Of a DNA stretch of 64,000 nt, positions 43,459 through 51,767 are shown in pieces. The notes under the pieces are model-generated. The model did not search any database. It saw nothing but the letters and a program-made list of their open reading frames with translations, and had not been told where the DNA came from. The position numbers and the translations under genes are program-made. Origin of the DNA: Anaerolineae bacterium (GTDB lineage: Bacteria > Chloroflexota > Anaerolineae > Aggregatilineales > J027); NCBI GenBank assembly GCA_019913005.1, contig JAIOHL010000157.1, positions 1-64,000 of the forward strand, read 5' to 3'. Each line of letters starts with the position of its first letter. The stretch's first letter is position 1.

Positions 43459-44571
43459 CTACAGTTGTAAAATGTTGGGTTGATAGTAAGTTTCGTTATC
43501 GAGCTTGACCTCAATGACAGGCCAATCATCGGTACGGGTCAGGGTCATAATGCGGTCAGGCAGTACCATCATCGTATCTTCTGATTTTATCCCACCAATC
43601 GAGGCTTGCCATGCCACCATTTGATAGGGTTCAATCCTATGTTCAATAGTAGGGGCGGCCTGCAATTCGCAAGGGGAATAACCAATCAGCCCTCCCTGAC
43701 AATGGGCCTCCCACTCGCCCGCGTACCCTTCGCGGCTGTAGGCAGCAGCCCCCACATCCAAAATTTCGCGCAGGTTTCTACCGGGGCGGGTGTAATGGAT
43801 ATAATGAGCGGCAACCGTCGCCACAGCCCGATGCCGATTAAGGGTTTCATCGCTGATTTTATCTACTGCCACTAAGCGCGTCAATGCGGCCTGAAGCCCA
43901 CCGCGCTGTCCAATGACACTAATCGTGGCGATTTCACAGATGTGGTTGTCGGTGGGGGGAATATCTATAAATCGCCGTAACCGACTGTCGGCCCCAACGA
44001 GCAGACGGGTGGTGTTGATATTGGCCTTTAGCAGACGATAGGTAATTTCGGCGGCGACTTCGCGTTCTGACTGACCCGGTTTGATTTGATAGGCGGCTTC
44101 TTGGACAATTCGGGTGAGTTCACCACACAAGGCTCGATAGCGATACTGCTCTGCTGGGGTTAGCGCCAACCGCAACTGGGTCAGGTTTTCCCCAATCGGC
44201 TCCAAACTTGGGCTGGCACACATTGAATCTGCTCCGACGCGCAGACCCACTGTTAACCGACTGAGTAGATCACCTTTGGCTTGGGAGCGATGCCAGTCAT
44301 AGGGACGCAGTTCAACCCCATGCCCGCCAATTTCCTCGATCAAAATGCGCTCGCCATCAGAGGTGGGGGCAATCAGATAGGTGATGTCTTTGAGTACCAG
44401 CAAGCCAACGGCATTGTTGCTCAAGGGCAGTCTGCCACCCCCGGTGAACCACGCAAAGTTTTCGGGTTGACCCAACCAGACTCCATCGAGTCGATGTTCA
44501 CTCAAAAAACGGACGAGACGAGCACGTTTTTCGGTCAATTCATCTTGAAGGAGTCGGGCTGAAAGGTGCAT
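43459..44571 (-). CDS. M24 (creatinase/aminopeptidase P)-like protein lacking metal ligands
   Basis: A 370-residue protein. The N-terminal creatinase-like domain includes RLVRFLSEHRLDGVWLGQPENFAWFTGG. The C-terminal pita-bread domain is recognisable from REVAAEITYRLLKANINTTRLLVGADSRLRRFIDIPPTDNHI to IEHRIEPYQMVAWQASIGGIKSEDTMMVLPD. The residues that bind two metal ions look absent: the usual D-x-G..D pair is replaced by ISVIGQRGGLQAALTR, and the G-H-G-I-G motif reads CQGGLIG. Only the final E-D-T is clear. It is probably not a working peptidase and may bind rather than cut. Sits between a WecE-like gene and the Nudix-CapK fusion gene. Confidence 0.8.
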   Translation of the reverse strand: MHLSARLLQDELTEKRARLVRFLSEHRLDGVWLGQPENFAWFTGGGRLPLSNNAVGLLVLKDITYLIAPTSDGERILIEEIGGHGVELRPYDWHRSQAKGDLLSRLTVGLRVGADSMCASPSLEPIGENLTQLRLALTPAEQYRYRALCGELTRIVQEAAYQIKPGQSEREVAAEITYRLLKANINTTRLLVGADSRLRRFIDIPPTDNHICEIATISVIGQRGGLQAALTRLVAVDKISDETLNRHRAVATVAAHYIHYTRPGRNLREILDVGAAAYSREGYAGEWEAHCQGGLIGYSPCELQAAPTIEHRIEPYQMVAWQASIGGIKSEDTMMVLPDRIMTLTRTDDWPVIEVKLDNETYYQPNILQL

Positions 44572-44592
44572 GTTACTCCACGCGACGGTTCA

Positions 44593-45759
44593 TTAATTAC
44601 CACGAAAGAAATCGTGAATTGTTTCGATAACAAAATCCTGATCGACTGGATCGAGATGGGGATACAGCGGCAGGCGAATGAGGCTTTGACTGACACGATC
44701 CGTAATTGGGAACTCGTCGCCCTTATAACCCAGATTATCCAGCCCATAGGGTGAAGAGTGCAGCGGAACAAAATGGAAAGTAGCCTTGATGCCGCGTGCA
44801 TCCATAAAATCGAACAGGGCGGCGCGGCGTTCCATCTCAATAATGCGGAAGCCGTAAATATGCCAATTGGGTTCGGCTTTCGGATGAACATAGGGCAGCA
44901 CCAATAAGCCTTCATCCGCTAAATCGGCGAGACCTTCCTGATACCGCTGCCACACCACCTCGCGCATCCGATTAATGTCATCCATCTTGGCAAATTGGGC
45001 GCGTGCGATGGCGGCTAACAAATCGGATACGACGTAGCTGGAGCCGATGTCTACCCATGAATATTTTTCGGCAGCTCCACGCAAAAATTGGCTACGATTG
45101 GTGCCTTTTTCCATAATGATTTCGGCGCGTTGGGCAATATCCTCACGGTTGGTTAGGAAAGCGCCACCCTCACCACAGATCACATTCTTGGTGACATGGA
45201 AACTGTACGCCCCAATGTCGCCAATCGTGCCAAGCCACTGGCCGTTATACTTCGCGCCAATGCCCTGTGCCGCATCTTCCACAATATCCAAATTGTGTTT
45301 CTTGGCGATTGCTATTAAAGCGTCCATATCGCAGCCCTGCCCGGCATAATGCACCGGAATAATGGCACGGGTGCGGGGGGTGATATGGCGTTCCACGTCG
45401 GCAGGGTCAATATTCCATGTCTTTTCATCAATTTCGGCAAAAATAGGGGTTGCCCCTTGTCGCACAACCGCAGTGGCGGCAGTCACAAAGGCAAAACTTG
45501 GCAAAATGACTTCATCACCGGGACCCCAATCGAGGGCCATGCCTGCCATTTCGAGCGCATGGGTGCAGGAAGTGGTCAGCAGGGCACGATGTAAACCAAA
45601 TTTTTGTTGCAGCAGGGCAGAAAGATTTGACCCGACCTTGCCATTACCGCCGATATTGCCAGATTCAAAAACCTCGGTGATGGCTTCGAGTTCTTCAGCG
45701 CCAAGATATGGTTTGTTAAACGGGATGACTTTGGCTGCGGTTGCAGGTGTGTGTGACAT
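44593..45759 (-). CDS. wecE: dTDP-4-amino-4,6-dideoxygalactose transaminase (WecE/RffA-like)
   Basis: A 388-residue PLP aminotransferase. GAYSFHVTKNVICGEGGAFLTN has the PLP Lys, and IIMEKGTNRSQFLRGAAEKYSWVDIGSSYVVSDLLAAIARAQF is strikingly like the enterobacterial RffA/WecE block that distinguishes it from other DegT enzymes. It would convert dTDP-4-keto-6-deoxyglucose to dTDP-4-amino-4,6-dideoxygalactose using glutamate. No dTDP-glucose pathway genes (rmlA/rmlB) are in the window, so the keto precursor must be made elsewhere. AGGGAG precedes the ATG. Confidence 0.9.
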   Translation of the reverse strand: MSHTPATAAKVIPFNKPYLGAEELEAITEVFESGNIGGNGKVGSNLSALLQQKFGLHRALLTTSCTHALEMAGMALDWGPGDEVILPSFAFVTAATAVVRQGATPIFAEIDEKTWNIDPADVERHITPRTRAIIPVHYAGQGCDMDALIAIAKKHNLDIVEDAAQGIGAKYNGQWLGTIGDIGAYSFHVTKNVICGEGGAFLTNREDIAQRAEIIMEKGTNRSQFLRGAAEKYSWVDIGSSYVVSDLLAAIARAQFAKMDDINRMREVVWQRYQEGLADLADEGLLVLPYVHPKAEPNWHIYGFRIIEMERRAALFDFMDARGIKATFHFVPLHSSPYGLDNLGYKGDEFPITDRVSQSLIRLPLYPHLDPVDQDFVIETIHDFFRGN

Positions 45760-45789
45760 GTTTTCTCCCTAGCGATTCCCTAAACAGAT

Positions 45790-46557
45790 TTACAGAACAG
45801 CACCACCGATAGCAGCCGTTAGGCCACCATCTACTGCTAGAGCCGCTCCGGTGATAAATGAGGCATCATCCGACGCCAAAAAGAGGGCAGCCTTAGCGAC
45901 TTCTTCGGGCCGGCCTACTCGCCCAATCGGGTGCAGTTTGGCGGCAAATTCCCAACTGCCCGGCGCGGCGAAAAATTCAGTGTTAATGGGGGTATCAATA
46001 TACCCCGCATTGATGCAGTTCACTCGCACATTATATTTAGCATAATCCAGCGCCAGACTGCGGGTAAACGCGATGAGTCCCCCTTTGGATGCACAATAGG
46101 CGGCGATGGCGGGTTCAGCCATAACCCCATTGGCCGAAGCGTTGATGACAATGCTGCCACCACCACGTTTTTGCATCAATGGCAGGGTGTATTTGCAGAA
46201 GAAAAAGCAGCCCTTGAGGTTGACCCCCAAGATTTTGTCCCATTCGGCGCTGGAAGTATCAGCAGCCGCTTTGGGGAGGCCAACCCCGGCATTATTAAAG
46301 AGTACATCTACACCCCCAAATCGAGTATTGGCCTGCTGAGTTAGGGCCACGACATGCGCCTCATTCGATACATCCACTTGAAAAAAGGTCGCCTGACCGC
46401 CGTTTTGCCGAATTGCATCAAGCGTCTCTTGACCTTTATCGGGATTAATGTCCACGACAAGGACATGAGCGCCTTCTGCGGCAAATAAAATGGATGCGGC
46501 GCGGCCTATACCCGTTGCACCACCTGTGACAATCACCACTTTTTCTTTAAATCGCAT
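45790..46557 (-). CDS. short-chain dehydrogenase/reductase
   Basis: A 255-residue classical SDR: VVIVTGGATGIGRAASILFAAEGAHVLVVDIN, VDVLFNNAGVGLPKA, catalytic Ser in SIVINASANGVMAEPAIAAYCASKGGLIAF (Y-C-A-S-K), and ITGAALAVDGGLTAAIGG at the end. The Asp in VVDIN suggests NAD+ preference. It lies 30 bases upstream of the WecE-like gene on the same strand and appears to be the first gene of the minus-strand glycan cluster. Substrate unknown. Confidence 0.92.
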   Translation of the reverse strand: MRFKEKVVIVTGGATGIGRAASILFAAEGAHVLVVDINPDKGQETLDAIRQNGGQATFFQVDVSNEAHVVALTQQANTRFGGVDVLFNNAGVGLPKAAADTSSAEWDKILGVNLKGCFFFCKYTLPLMQKRGGGSIVINASANGVMAEPAIAAYCASKGGLIAFTRSLALDYAKYNVRVNCINAGYIDTPINTEFFAAPGSWEFAAKLHPIGRVGRPEEVAKAALFLASDDASFITGAALAVDGGLTAAIGGAVL

Positions 46558-46625
46558 GTATCACCTAACAATTGAGTCGCAAAATCCGCCAAAAGATTGC
46601 CTGAACATAATGACATAATAAAAGA

Positions 46626-46656
46626 GCGGCCTTGCATTCTCAAAAACGCAGGCCGC
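46626..46656 (-). terminator. intrinsic terminator after the sensor-regulator fusion gene
   Basis: GCGGCCTTGC (46626-46635) pairs with GCAGGCCGC (46648-46656) with one bulged base and a 12-base loop; on the minus strand it is followed by TCTTTTATT. It isolates the upstream regulator gene from the SDR gene. Confidence 0.75.
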
Positions 46657-46691
46657 CTGTTTCCTTGCAGTTGCCTAACGAGGTGAAGGAA

Positions 46692-48698
46692 TTAGCTTTC
46701 AAGTTGGTCGGGGGATGGGAGGTAATAACCTACACCCGGCTCAGTGGCGATATATTCCGGCTTACTGGGATTTCGTTCGAGTTTACGGCGCAGGCGGCTG
46801 ATATTGACCCATAGGTGCTGGCGCTCGCCTTCATACCCCACACCCCACACCTTATCGAGCAGTTGTTCATGGGTTAGCACGCGACCTGTGTTGACCGCCA
46901 AGTTATAGAGCAACTTGTATTCAATCGGGGTCAATTTGATGTTCTTGCCGCGCATCGTCACTTTGCGTTGAGCAAAGTCAATCATCAGGTCGCCCACTTT
47001 AAGTGAGGGTTCGGTGGTGGCGGCCTCAATCGGCACCCGCGAACGCCGCAGGTTGGCCCGGACACGCGCTAACAATTCGGCTTTGTTGACAGGTTTAATC
47101 AAATAATCGTCCGCACCGACATCCAAGCCCTTGACGACATCTTTATCGGATTTGTGCCCGGTAATCATGACAACAGGTACGCTGGAAAATTCGCGGATAC
47201 GGGCGCACACATCAAATCCATTGACGTCAGGCAGGCTGATGTCTAATAGAATGATGTCGGGATTTTCGGTTGCCGCCAGTTGCAGGCCGATGCTGCCGGA
47301 CAGGGCATACAGAACTTTATACCCAACCGTCTTTAGCATGGTTTCCAATAGTGTCTTCATCGAGTGGTCGTCCTCAATGACCAAAACTGTCGCTGAATCG
47401 GGATCGGTGATCTGCTGTGGAATTGGCTTCGGCTTCGGCACACTGATTGTCTGGACGGCGGGTGTCGTAATGATAGTGACAGGCGGTGGCGCTGCTGGGA
47501 TAGGTGCAGTGATTGGCGCAGTCGCTGGTGTCGGTAGGCGTGGCACTTCAGTCAAAACCACCCCTTCAACGGGCAGGGTAAACGTAACCTTTGTGCCGAT
47601 GCCGGGAGTGCTTTCGGCCCAGATACGTCCAGCGTGTGCCATGACCAGACCCCGTGCAACATAGAGTCCTAGACCAGCACCTTTGGTGGTTTCAGCCGGG
47701 CCATACCCCACCCGATAGAAACATTCAAAGATGCGCGGCAGATGTTCTTTTGGAATGCCCATGCCTTGATCTTCAACACCGATGTGCAATTCCTCACCAA
47801 TGACCTCGGCAGAAACGACAATGCGTTTGCCTTGTTGGGAATAGCGAATGGCATTGTCGAGGATATTCCGCAAGACACGCTCGATCCGGAGGGTATCAAG
47901 ATTCACCATCGGCAGGTTATCTTTGATGTTGAAATCAATGCCGCGTCCCGTCATTTGAAACGTCAGGGTCTGTGAAACACGTTCCACCAGACGGCGCACA
48001 TCGGTAGGCCGCTTATCGAGGGTGACGTTGGCGGTTTCAAATCGGGAGATTTCACGAATATTTTCCAGATGATGCGTGAGGGCATCAATGCTTTCGTTGA
48101 TGCTTTCCAAAAAACCCTCGCGCTCGTTTTCGCCCCAATAGCGATGATTGCTTAACAGCGTGGAGGCATAGCCTTTGATAGTGGCAAGCGGCGCTAGGAG
48201 TACCCGTGAGACAATCGAAAGCTGTTCGGATTGCTGGGCGATTTCATTGCGTTCGCGGGTTACATCGCGTACCAACAAACCCCATCCAATCAATTTAGAA
48301 AGTTCGTCTGTCACTTCAAAAAATTGAATTTCATAATGACTGACATTGGGTTGCGGGGTTGTCACCAATAAACGGGGGGATTTTTCTAGGCTTGCGAGGG
48401 CTGTATGGAGTTCTCCATACAGCTTTTGCCCTTGATTGCTGATAGAGGTAATTTGGTTAAACACCGTGCTGTAAGGGCGATCAATCAATTCATTACGATT
48501 GGTCTTGAGCAGTTCTTCAAACTTGCCGTTGCAATAGGTGACTTGCCCCTGACGATTGATAAGGATGACACCGGCGATAAGGCTGGCAACAACATTTTCG
48601 AAATAAGCATCATTATCCAAGCTCATCGAATGATCCATGTCGGTTGCTTCCACCGAAGCCTCCATTGGGTGACGATTTTGCGTGATTAGCACGGTCAT
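46692..48698 (-). CDS. PAS-histidine kinase-receiver-winged helix fusion with a missing phosphoacceptor His
   Basis: A 668-residue cytoplasmic signalling protein. PAS at about 30-140 (ENVVASLIAGVILINRQGQVTYCNGKFEELL). The dimerisation helix reads LSIVSRVLLAPLATIKGYASTLL, where kinases have S-H-E/D-L-R-T-P-L, so His is replaced by Arg. The ATPase domain has a normal N-box (NILDNAIRYS), VEDQGMGIP and GAGLGLYVARGL. Then a Pro/Ala/Thr-rich linker, a complete receiver (VLVIEDDHSM, IILLDISLPDVNGFD, DDYLIKPVN) and an OmpR-type winged helix at the C-terminus (LTPIEYKLLYNLAVNTGRVLTHEQLLDKVWG). It joins sensing and DNA binding in one chain. Monocistronic, with a terminator behind it. Confidence 0.92.
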   Translation of the reverse strand: MTVLITQNRHPMEASVEATDMDHSMSLDNDAYFENVVASLIAGVILINRQGQVTYCNGKFEELLKTNRNELIDRPYSTVFNQITSISNQGQKLYGELHTALASLEKSPRLLVTTPQPNVSHYEIQFFEVTDELSKLIGWGLLVRDVTRERNEIAQQSEQLSIVSRVLLAPLATIKGYASTLLSNHRYWGENEREGFLESINESIDALTHHLENIREISRFETANVTLDKRPTDVRRLVERVSQTLTFQMTGRGIDFNIKDNLPMVNLDTLRIERVLRNILDNAIRYSQQGKRIVVSAEVIGEELHIGVEDQGMGIPKEHLPRIFECFYRVGYGPAETTKGAGLGLYVARGLVMAHAGRIWAESTPGIGTKVTFTLPVEGVVLTEVPRLPTPATAPITAPIPAAPPPVTIITTPAVQTISVPKPKPIPQQITDPDSATVLVIEDDHSMKTLLETMLKTVGYKVLYALSGSIGLQLAATENPDIILLDISLPDVNGFDVCARIREFSSVPVVMITGHKSDKDVVKGLDVGADDYLIKPVNKAELLARVRANLRRSRVPIEAATTEPSLKVGDLMIDFAQRKVTMRGKNIKLTPIEYKLLYNLAVNTGRVLTHEQLLDKVWGVGYEGERQHLWVNISRLRRKLERNPSKPEYIATEPGVGYYLPSPDQLES

Positions 48699-48957
48699 AC
48701 CCTCTTCTCGGTTCTAAATAGCACGTAGAGGTTTTGAACCACCCAGTTTTATACCGGGCATATTCGGTTGAAAGGAAGACAAGGTGGTGAGAAGGATTGG
48801 AACGTTTTTATTGTCCCGTGCGGTATTTTCTTCAATTGCAAAATATAGATGCAATTAAAACCCGACAACAAGAGGTGTTTTCTTGGGATGGTTCTTCATA
48901 CCTGTGTGCGGCCCCCACCGGCTTCGCTTTACAGGGGTGTGAGCTAATTGGCCCCAC

Positions 48958-49004
48958 GTTTTTGGGAAATACTACGAATAATTTTTGGCGATTTCCCCAA
49001 AAAC
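48958..49004. repeat. hairpin in the 566-base gap 48699-49265
   Basis: GTTTTTGGGAAAT (48958-48970) faces ATTTCCCCAAAAAC (48991-49004), giving 13 pairs with one unpaired G around a 20-base AT-rich loop. The gap holds no credible gene; an 87-codon frame at 48797-49060 lacks family features. It contains the promoter side of the sensor-regulator gene and the 3' side of the ATP-grasp operon. Confidence 0.5.
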
Positions 49005-49104
49005 CGATCTTTAGAAAACTATTATCACCTTGCAAACCTTTCATTCCAAATTATAGCTGAGGTTGGAGGTAAAGTTACCCAAAACCTCAAATATTCATGT
49101 AGTT

Positions 49105-49164
49105 TTCACAAGTTAAGACGAAAAATTCACAAAAATAGTGCCATTCTTCACGAATTTTTTATAA
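49105..49164 (+). promoter_or_regulatory. three phased TTCAC direct repeats
   Basis: TTCACAAG, TTCACAAA and TTCACGAA begin at 49105, 49126 and 49147, exactly 21 bases apart, i.e. two helical turns. The last runs into CACGAATTTTTTATAA (49149-49164), a 16-base block found again with one change at 57039-57054. Such phased direct repeats are typical of sites for OmpR-type regulators. Confidence 0.5.
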
Positions 49165-49265
49165 AGATTGTCGAAGTCGTGATAATAGTAGAATTGTGGA
49201 ATTAATAGACAACGGAAGACATATTCTTGTGAAGGGTACTGGTCAGTGACCCCCTCACGCCCGCA

Positions 49266-50630
49266 TTAGTTCTTCTTTTCGATAATAAATGTCGGGATGA
49301 CTGAGCCACCCCCCGCCGTTACATTCAATAGCGACTGCGAGGAAATGCGTGTAAGGCAGCCATTGACGTGCTTGCCATGAAAGATATAGGGATCGGTATC
49401 CACCATGCGCCGACGGATAGCGAGTTTGCCAGCTTCCAAATAAGGATATTCACCTTGTCCAATCGAAACCCGTTCTTGGACGACATGGGGTGTATGCAAG
49501 GCTTTGTGAATGGTCGCGTTCCATGTCTCAGAATCGGCCTCCCATCCCAATACCACACCTGACCCTCCATATTCATCATTGGGCTTCAATACTAACTTTT
49601 CACGGTTATCGGCAATAAAGGGGACAAGATCAATGGTCTGCCCATGAAAATAGGTATGGCGTTCACTCACGCGGCGTGTCCAAGGGATATGCGCTTCAAT
49701 CGCGCCGATTTCATCCGAGGTAAAGAGATAGTAATTTTGCTCGTCACTTAGGAGAGCAAAACTGGCCTTTTTCGCCATGAGTTTGGCACTAAACGCATTG
49801 CTCATGCAGACGGCATGATCTTTGATAGCACGAACGATGACGTTATCAACACCCAGCTTGTCAATCAGTTCGGAGGACAGCACACGCTTATAGATGAAAT
49901 CTACGCGAAAGTCTTTGACCCATAGGTGTCCATTGCGATATTCCAATTCCTGCGGATCCGCCAATATAGTAGGACAGCCGTTGGCGATGAAATAATCACG
50001 GCAGATTTCGTGCTCATTATGGGTGGGGAGGTCTTGCCAATCTACAATGCCGATCTGGGGCGTACCTGTGCCACCCCATTCCCGCCACGCATCCTTCAAT
50101 GCGCCTAATAAGCCCGGCTGCACAGGCATACTATGGATGTGGTAATGCTGCTGAAATTGCTTAATCGGCTCTAGTTCCATAAAGGCACTGGCGAGTTCAT
50201 CGGCATAACTCATGCCTGCTGGCGTTTCCGCATTATATTCGACAAAGCGCAAGCTGGGTGGTTGACCGACCTCACGGGTAAAAAAGGAATCCAATCGGGA
50301 GGTTGTCCAAGGGGCTTCATAGCCAATATCAAGGTTAAACAGTTCCTCTTCATAGGCCTCAAGGTCAAGTTGGGCGCGGAGATTCGCATTGGTCATACAA
50401 GCGGCATGGGCTTTCCTGAACGCACCCAGCACGGTTTCGGTTTCATATGCGATATAGGCCCAAAGTTCTTTGGAATAAAACTGAGGACGGAGAACGGTAC
50501 AGAGGGGGCGACTTCCAAAATACAGACGACGGGCGCGGAGGCTCTGATTAAATTTTCCGAATGAGTCGGCGACTAATTGGTCATTCAATAAACTATGATA
50601 GAGTTCAACGGCTTCTTTTGTAACCAACAT
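49266..50630 (-). CDS. circularly permuted ATP-grasp ligase-like protein
   Basis: A 454-residue protein with features of the circularly permuted ATP-grasp (glutathionylspermidine synthase-like) group. RFVEYNAETPAGMSYADELA is the E-x-N-x-x-x-P-x-G segment, DFIYKRVLSSELIDKLG lies mid-protein, and the ATP loop is near the C-terminus in KLVLKPNDEYGGSGVVLGWEAD followed by VVQERVSIGQGEYP. Such enzymes form amide bonds from a carboxylate and an amine with ATP. It is the last gene of a minus-strand group of subtilisin, esterase and ATP-grasp. ATG at 50630 follows AAAGG. Substrate unknown; peptide ligation or peptide tailoring are both possible. Confidence 0.83.
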   Translation of the reverse strand: MLVTKEAVELYHSLLNDQLVADSFGKFNQSLRARRLYFGSRPLCTVLRPQFYSKELWAYIAYETETVLGAFRKAHAACMTNANLRAQLDLEAYEEELFNLDIGYEAPWTTSRLDSFFTREVGQPPSLRFVEYNAETPAGMSYADELASAFMELEPIKQFQQHYHIHSMPVQPGLLGALKDAWREWGGTGTPQIGIVDWQDLPTHNEHEICRDYFIANGCPTILADPQELEYRNGHLWVKDFRVDFIYKRVLSSELIDKLGVDNVIVRAIKDHAVCMSNAFSAKLMAKKASFALLSDEQNYYLFTSDEIGAIEAHIPWTRRVSERHTYFHGQTIDLVPFIADNREKLVLKPNDEYGGSGVVLGWEADSETWNATIHKALHTPHVVQERVSIGQGEYPYLEAGKLAIRRRMVDTDPYIFHGKHVNGCLTRISSQSLLNVTAGGGSVIPTFIIEKKN

Positions 50631-50677
50631 AAGAATTACCTTTCCAATAAATATAAATTGAATACCTTTAGAAAGAA

Positions 50678-50698
50678 GGGCAGGTGATTAGCCTGCCC
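50678..50698 (-). terminator. terminator-like hairpin between two ATP-grasp genes
   Basis: GGGCAGG (50678-50684) and CCTGCCC (50692-50698) form a perfect 7-base stem with a 7-base loop, followed on the minus strand by TTCTTTCT. It may cause partial termination, lowering expression of the last gene. The stem repeats that of the terminator at 37433-37457. Confidence 0.55.
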
Positions 50699-50707
50699 CT
50701 TTAATGC

Positions 50708-51733
50708 TTAGGAAGAGGATTTGGGCTTAGTGGGTTTGGTTTTTGGAGCAACAGCCTTCGTCTTGGGGGCGACGGCCTTGCCCACTTTGGGAGCTTGGGT
50801 CTCTGCCACAACACGCGCCCATTCATAACGATCAGCGGTGCCTTCATTGGATTTCGCCAGTCGGATGGTCATATCGGCCATATGTGTGACCATCCAATCA
50901 AAATGTTTGCGACCCAGTGAATTGACATCCATATCGGGAGCGGGGTTCATAAAATCTATGGCATAGGGCACACCGCCCCGAATGGCAAATTCAACCGTGT
51001 TCATATCATAGCCAAAGGCGCGAACAAGTTTGGTCGCGTCGTCCACCATGCGATTATAAAGTGCGGGTGAAAAATCATGCTCCTCATGATAACGGCGGTT
51101 CTTGGGGTCATATTTCATCACATAGATGTCATTTTGGCCCAAGCACATCAAGCGGGCATAGTTATCCCACTCGATGAATTCCTGCACAATCATAGTCAGC
51201 AGGGCACTGCCGTTATAGCGGAAAATGAGATCATCCATGGTGTTGACGATATACACATCCCGCCAGCCGCCGCCGTGTGCATCTTTTAGCACGCAGGGCA
51301 TCCCAACATAATTGACAATCGCCTGCCAATCCATTGGATAGACCAGATTGCGCAGGCTCTCAGTTTTGACAATGCCGGGGACATAATCTCGATTGGGCAG
51401 GACAATTGTTTTGGGGGATTTTACGCCTAATTGTTCAGCGAGGGATGCGCCAAAAAACTTATCATCGGCTGTCCACATAAAGGGGTCATTGATGACTTTG
51501 ACCCCTTGCAATGCGGCGTTTTTGAGATAGGACCGATAGTAGGGGACTTCATGTGAGATGCGGTCTACAATGACACGATAGGGACAGGGTTCATTCATTT
51601 GTGTGCCCCCGACCTTCACATATTCGGCAATAACCCCTTCATTACGCCGATTGACTTCTTCAATAAATGCTGGCGGCCATGACCATTCGCGTCCCACAAA
51701 CAAACCAATCCGCAGGGGTTCTTTGGATGCCAT
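50708..51733 (-). CDS. ATP-grasp ligase (RimK/D-Ala ligase-like) with basic Pro/Lys tail
   Basis: A 341-residue protein. RIGLFVGREWSWPPAFIEEVNRR is the N-terminal pre-ATP-grasp domain; GVKVINDPFMWTADDKFFGASLAEQLGVKSPKTIVLP and YVGMPCVLKDAHGGGWRDVYIVN carry the ATP-binding elements, and DMNTVEFAIRGGVPYAIDFMNPAPDMD the metal-binding E-x-x-x..D-x-N pattern. The last 25 residues form a basic low-complexity tail with the repeat AVAPKTK. It would join a carboxylate to an amine or alcohol using ATP. ATG at 51733 with AAGGAG seven bases upstream. The esterase gene precedes it by 34 bases. Substrate unknown. Confidence 0.87.
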   Translation of the reverse strand: MASKEPLRIGLFVGREWSWPPAFIEEVNRRNEGVIAEYVKVGGTQMNEPCPYRVIVDRISHEVPYYRSYLKNAALQGVKVINDPFMWTADDKFFGASLAEQLGVKSPKTIVLPNRDYVPGIVKTESLRNLVYPMDWQAIVNYVGMPCVLKDAHGGGWRDVYIVNTMDDLIFRYNGSALLTMIVQEFIEWDNYARLMCLGQNDIYVMKYDPKNRRYHEEHDFSPALYNRMVDDATKLVRAFGYDMNTVEFAIRGGVPYAIDFMNPAPDMDVNSLGRKHFDWMVTHMADMTIRLAKSNEGTADRYEWARVVAETQAPKVGKAVAPKTKAVAPKTKPTKPKSSS

Positions 51734-51767
51734 AAAAACGCTCCTTATCAAAAAATGGTTTTATTCT

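Noticed and set aside
47131-47664. 177-codon antisense frame over the sensor-regulator fusion
   Set aside because: Overlaps a conserved receiver domain and linker; no motif of its own.
48797-49060. 87-codon plus-strand frame in the 48.7-49.3 kb gap
   Set aside because: Composition is irregular, there is no Shine-Dalgarno, and it runs through the inverted repeat; it does not look like a protein.
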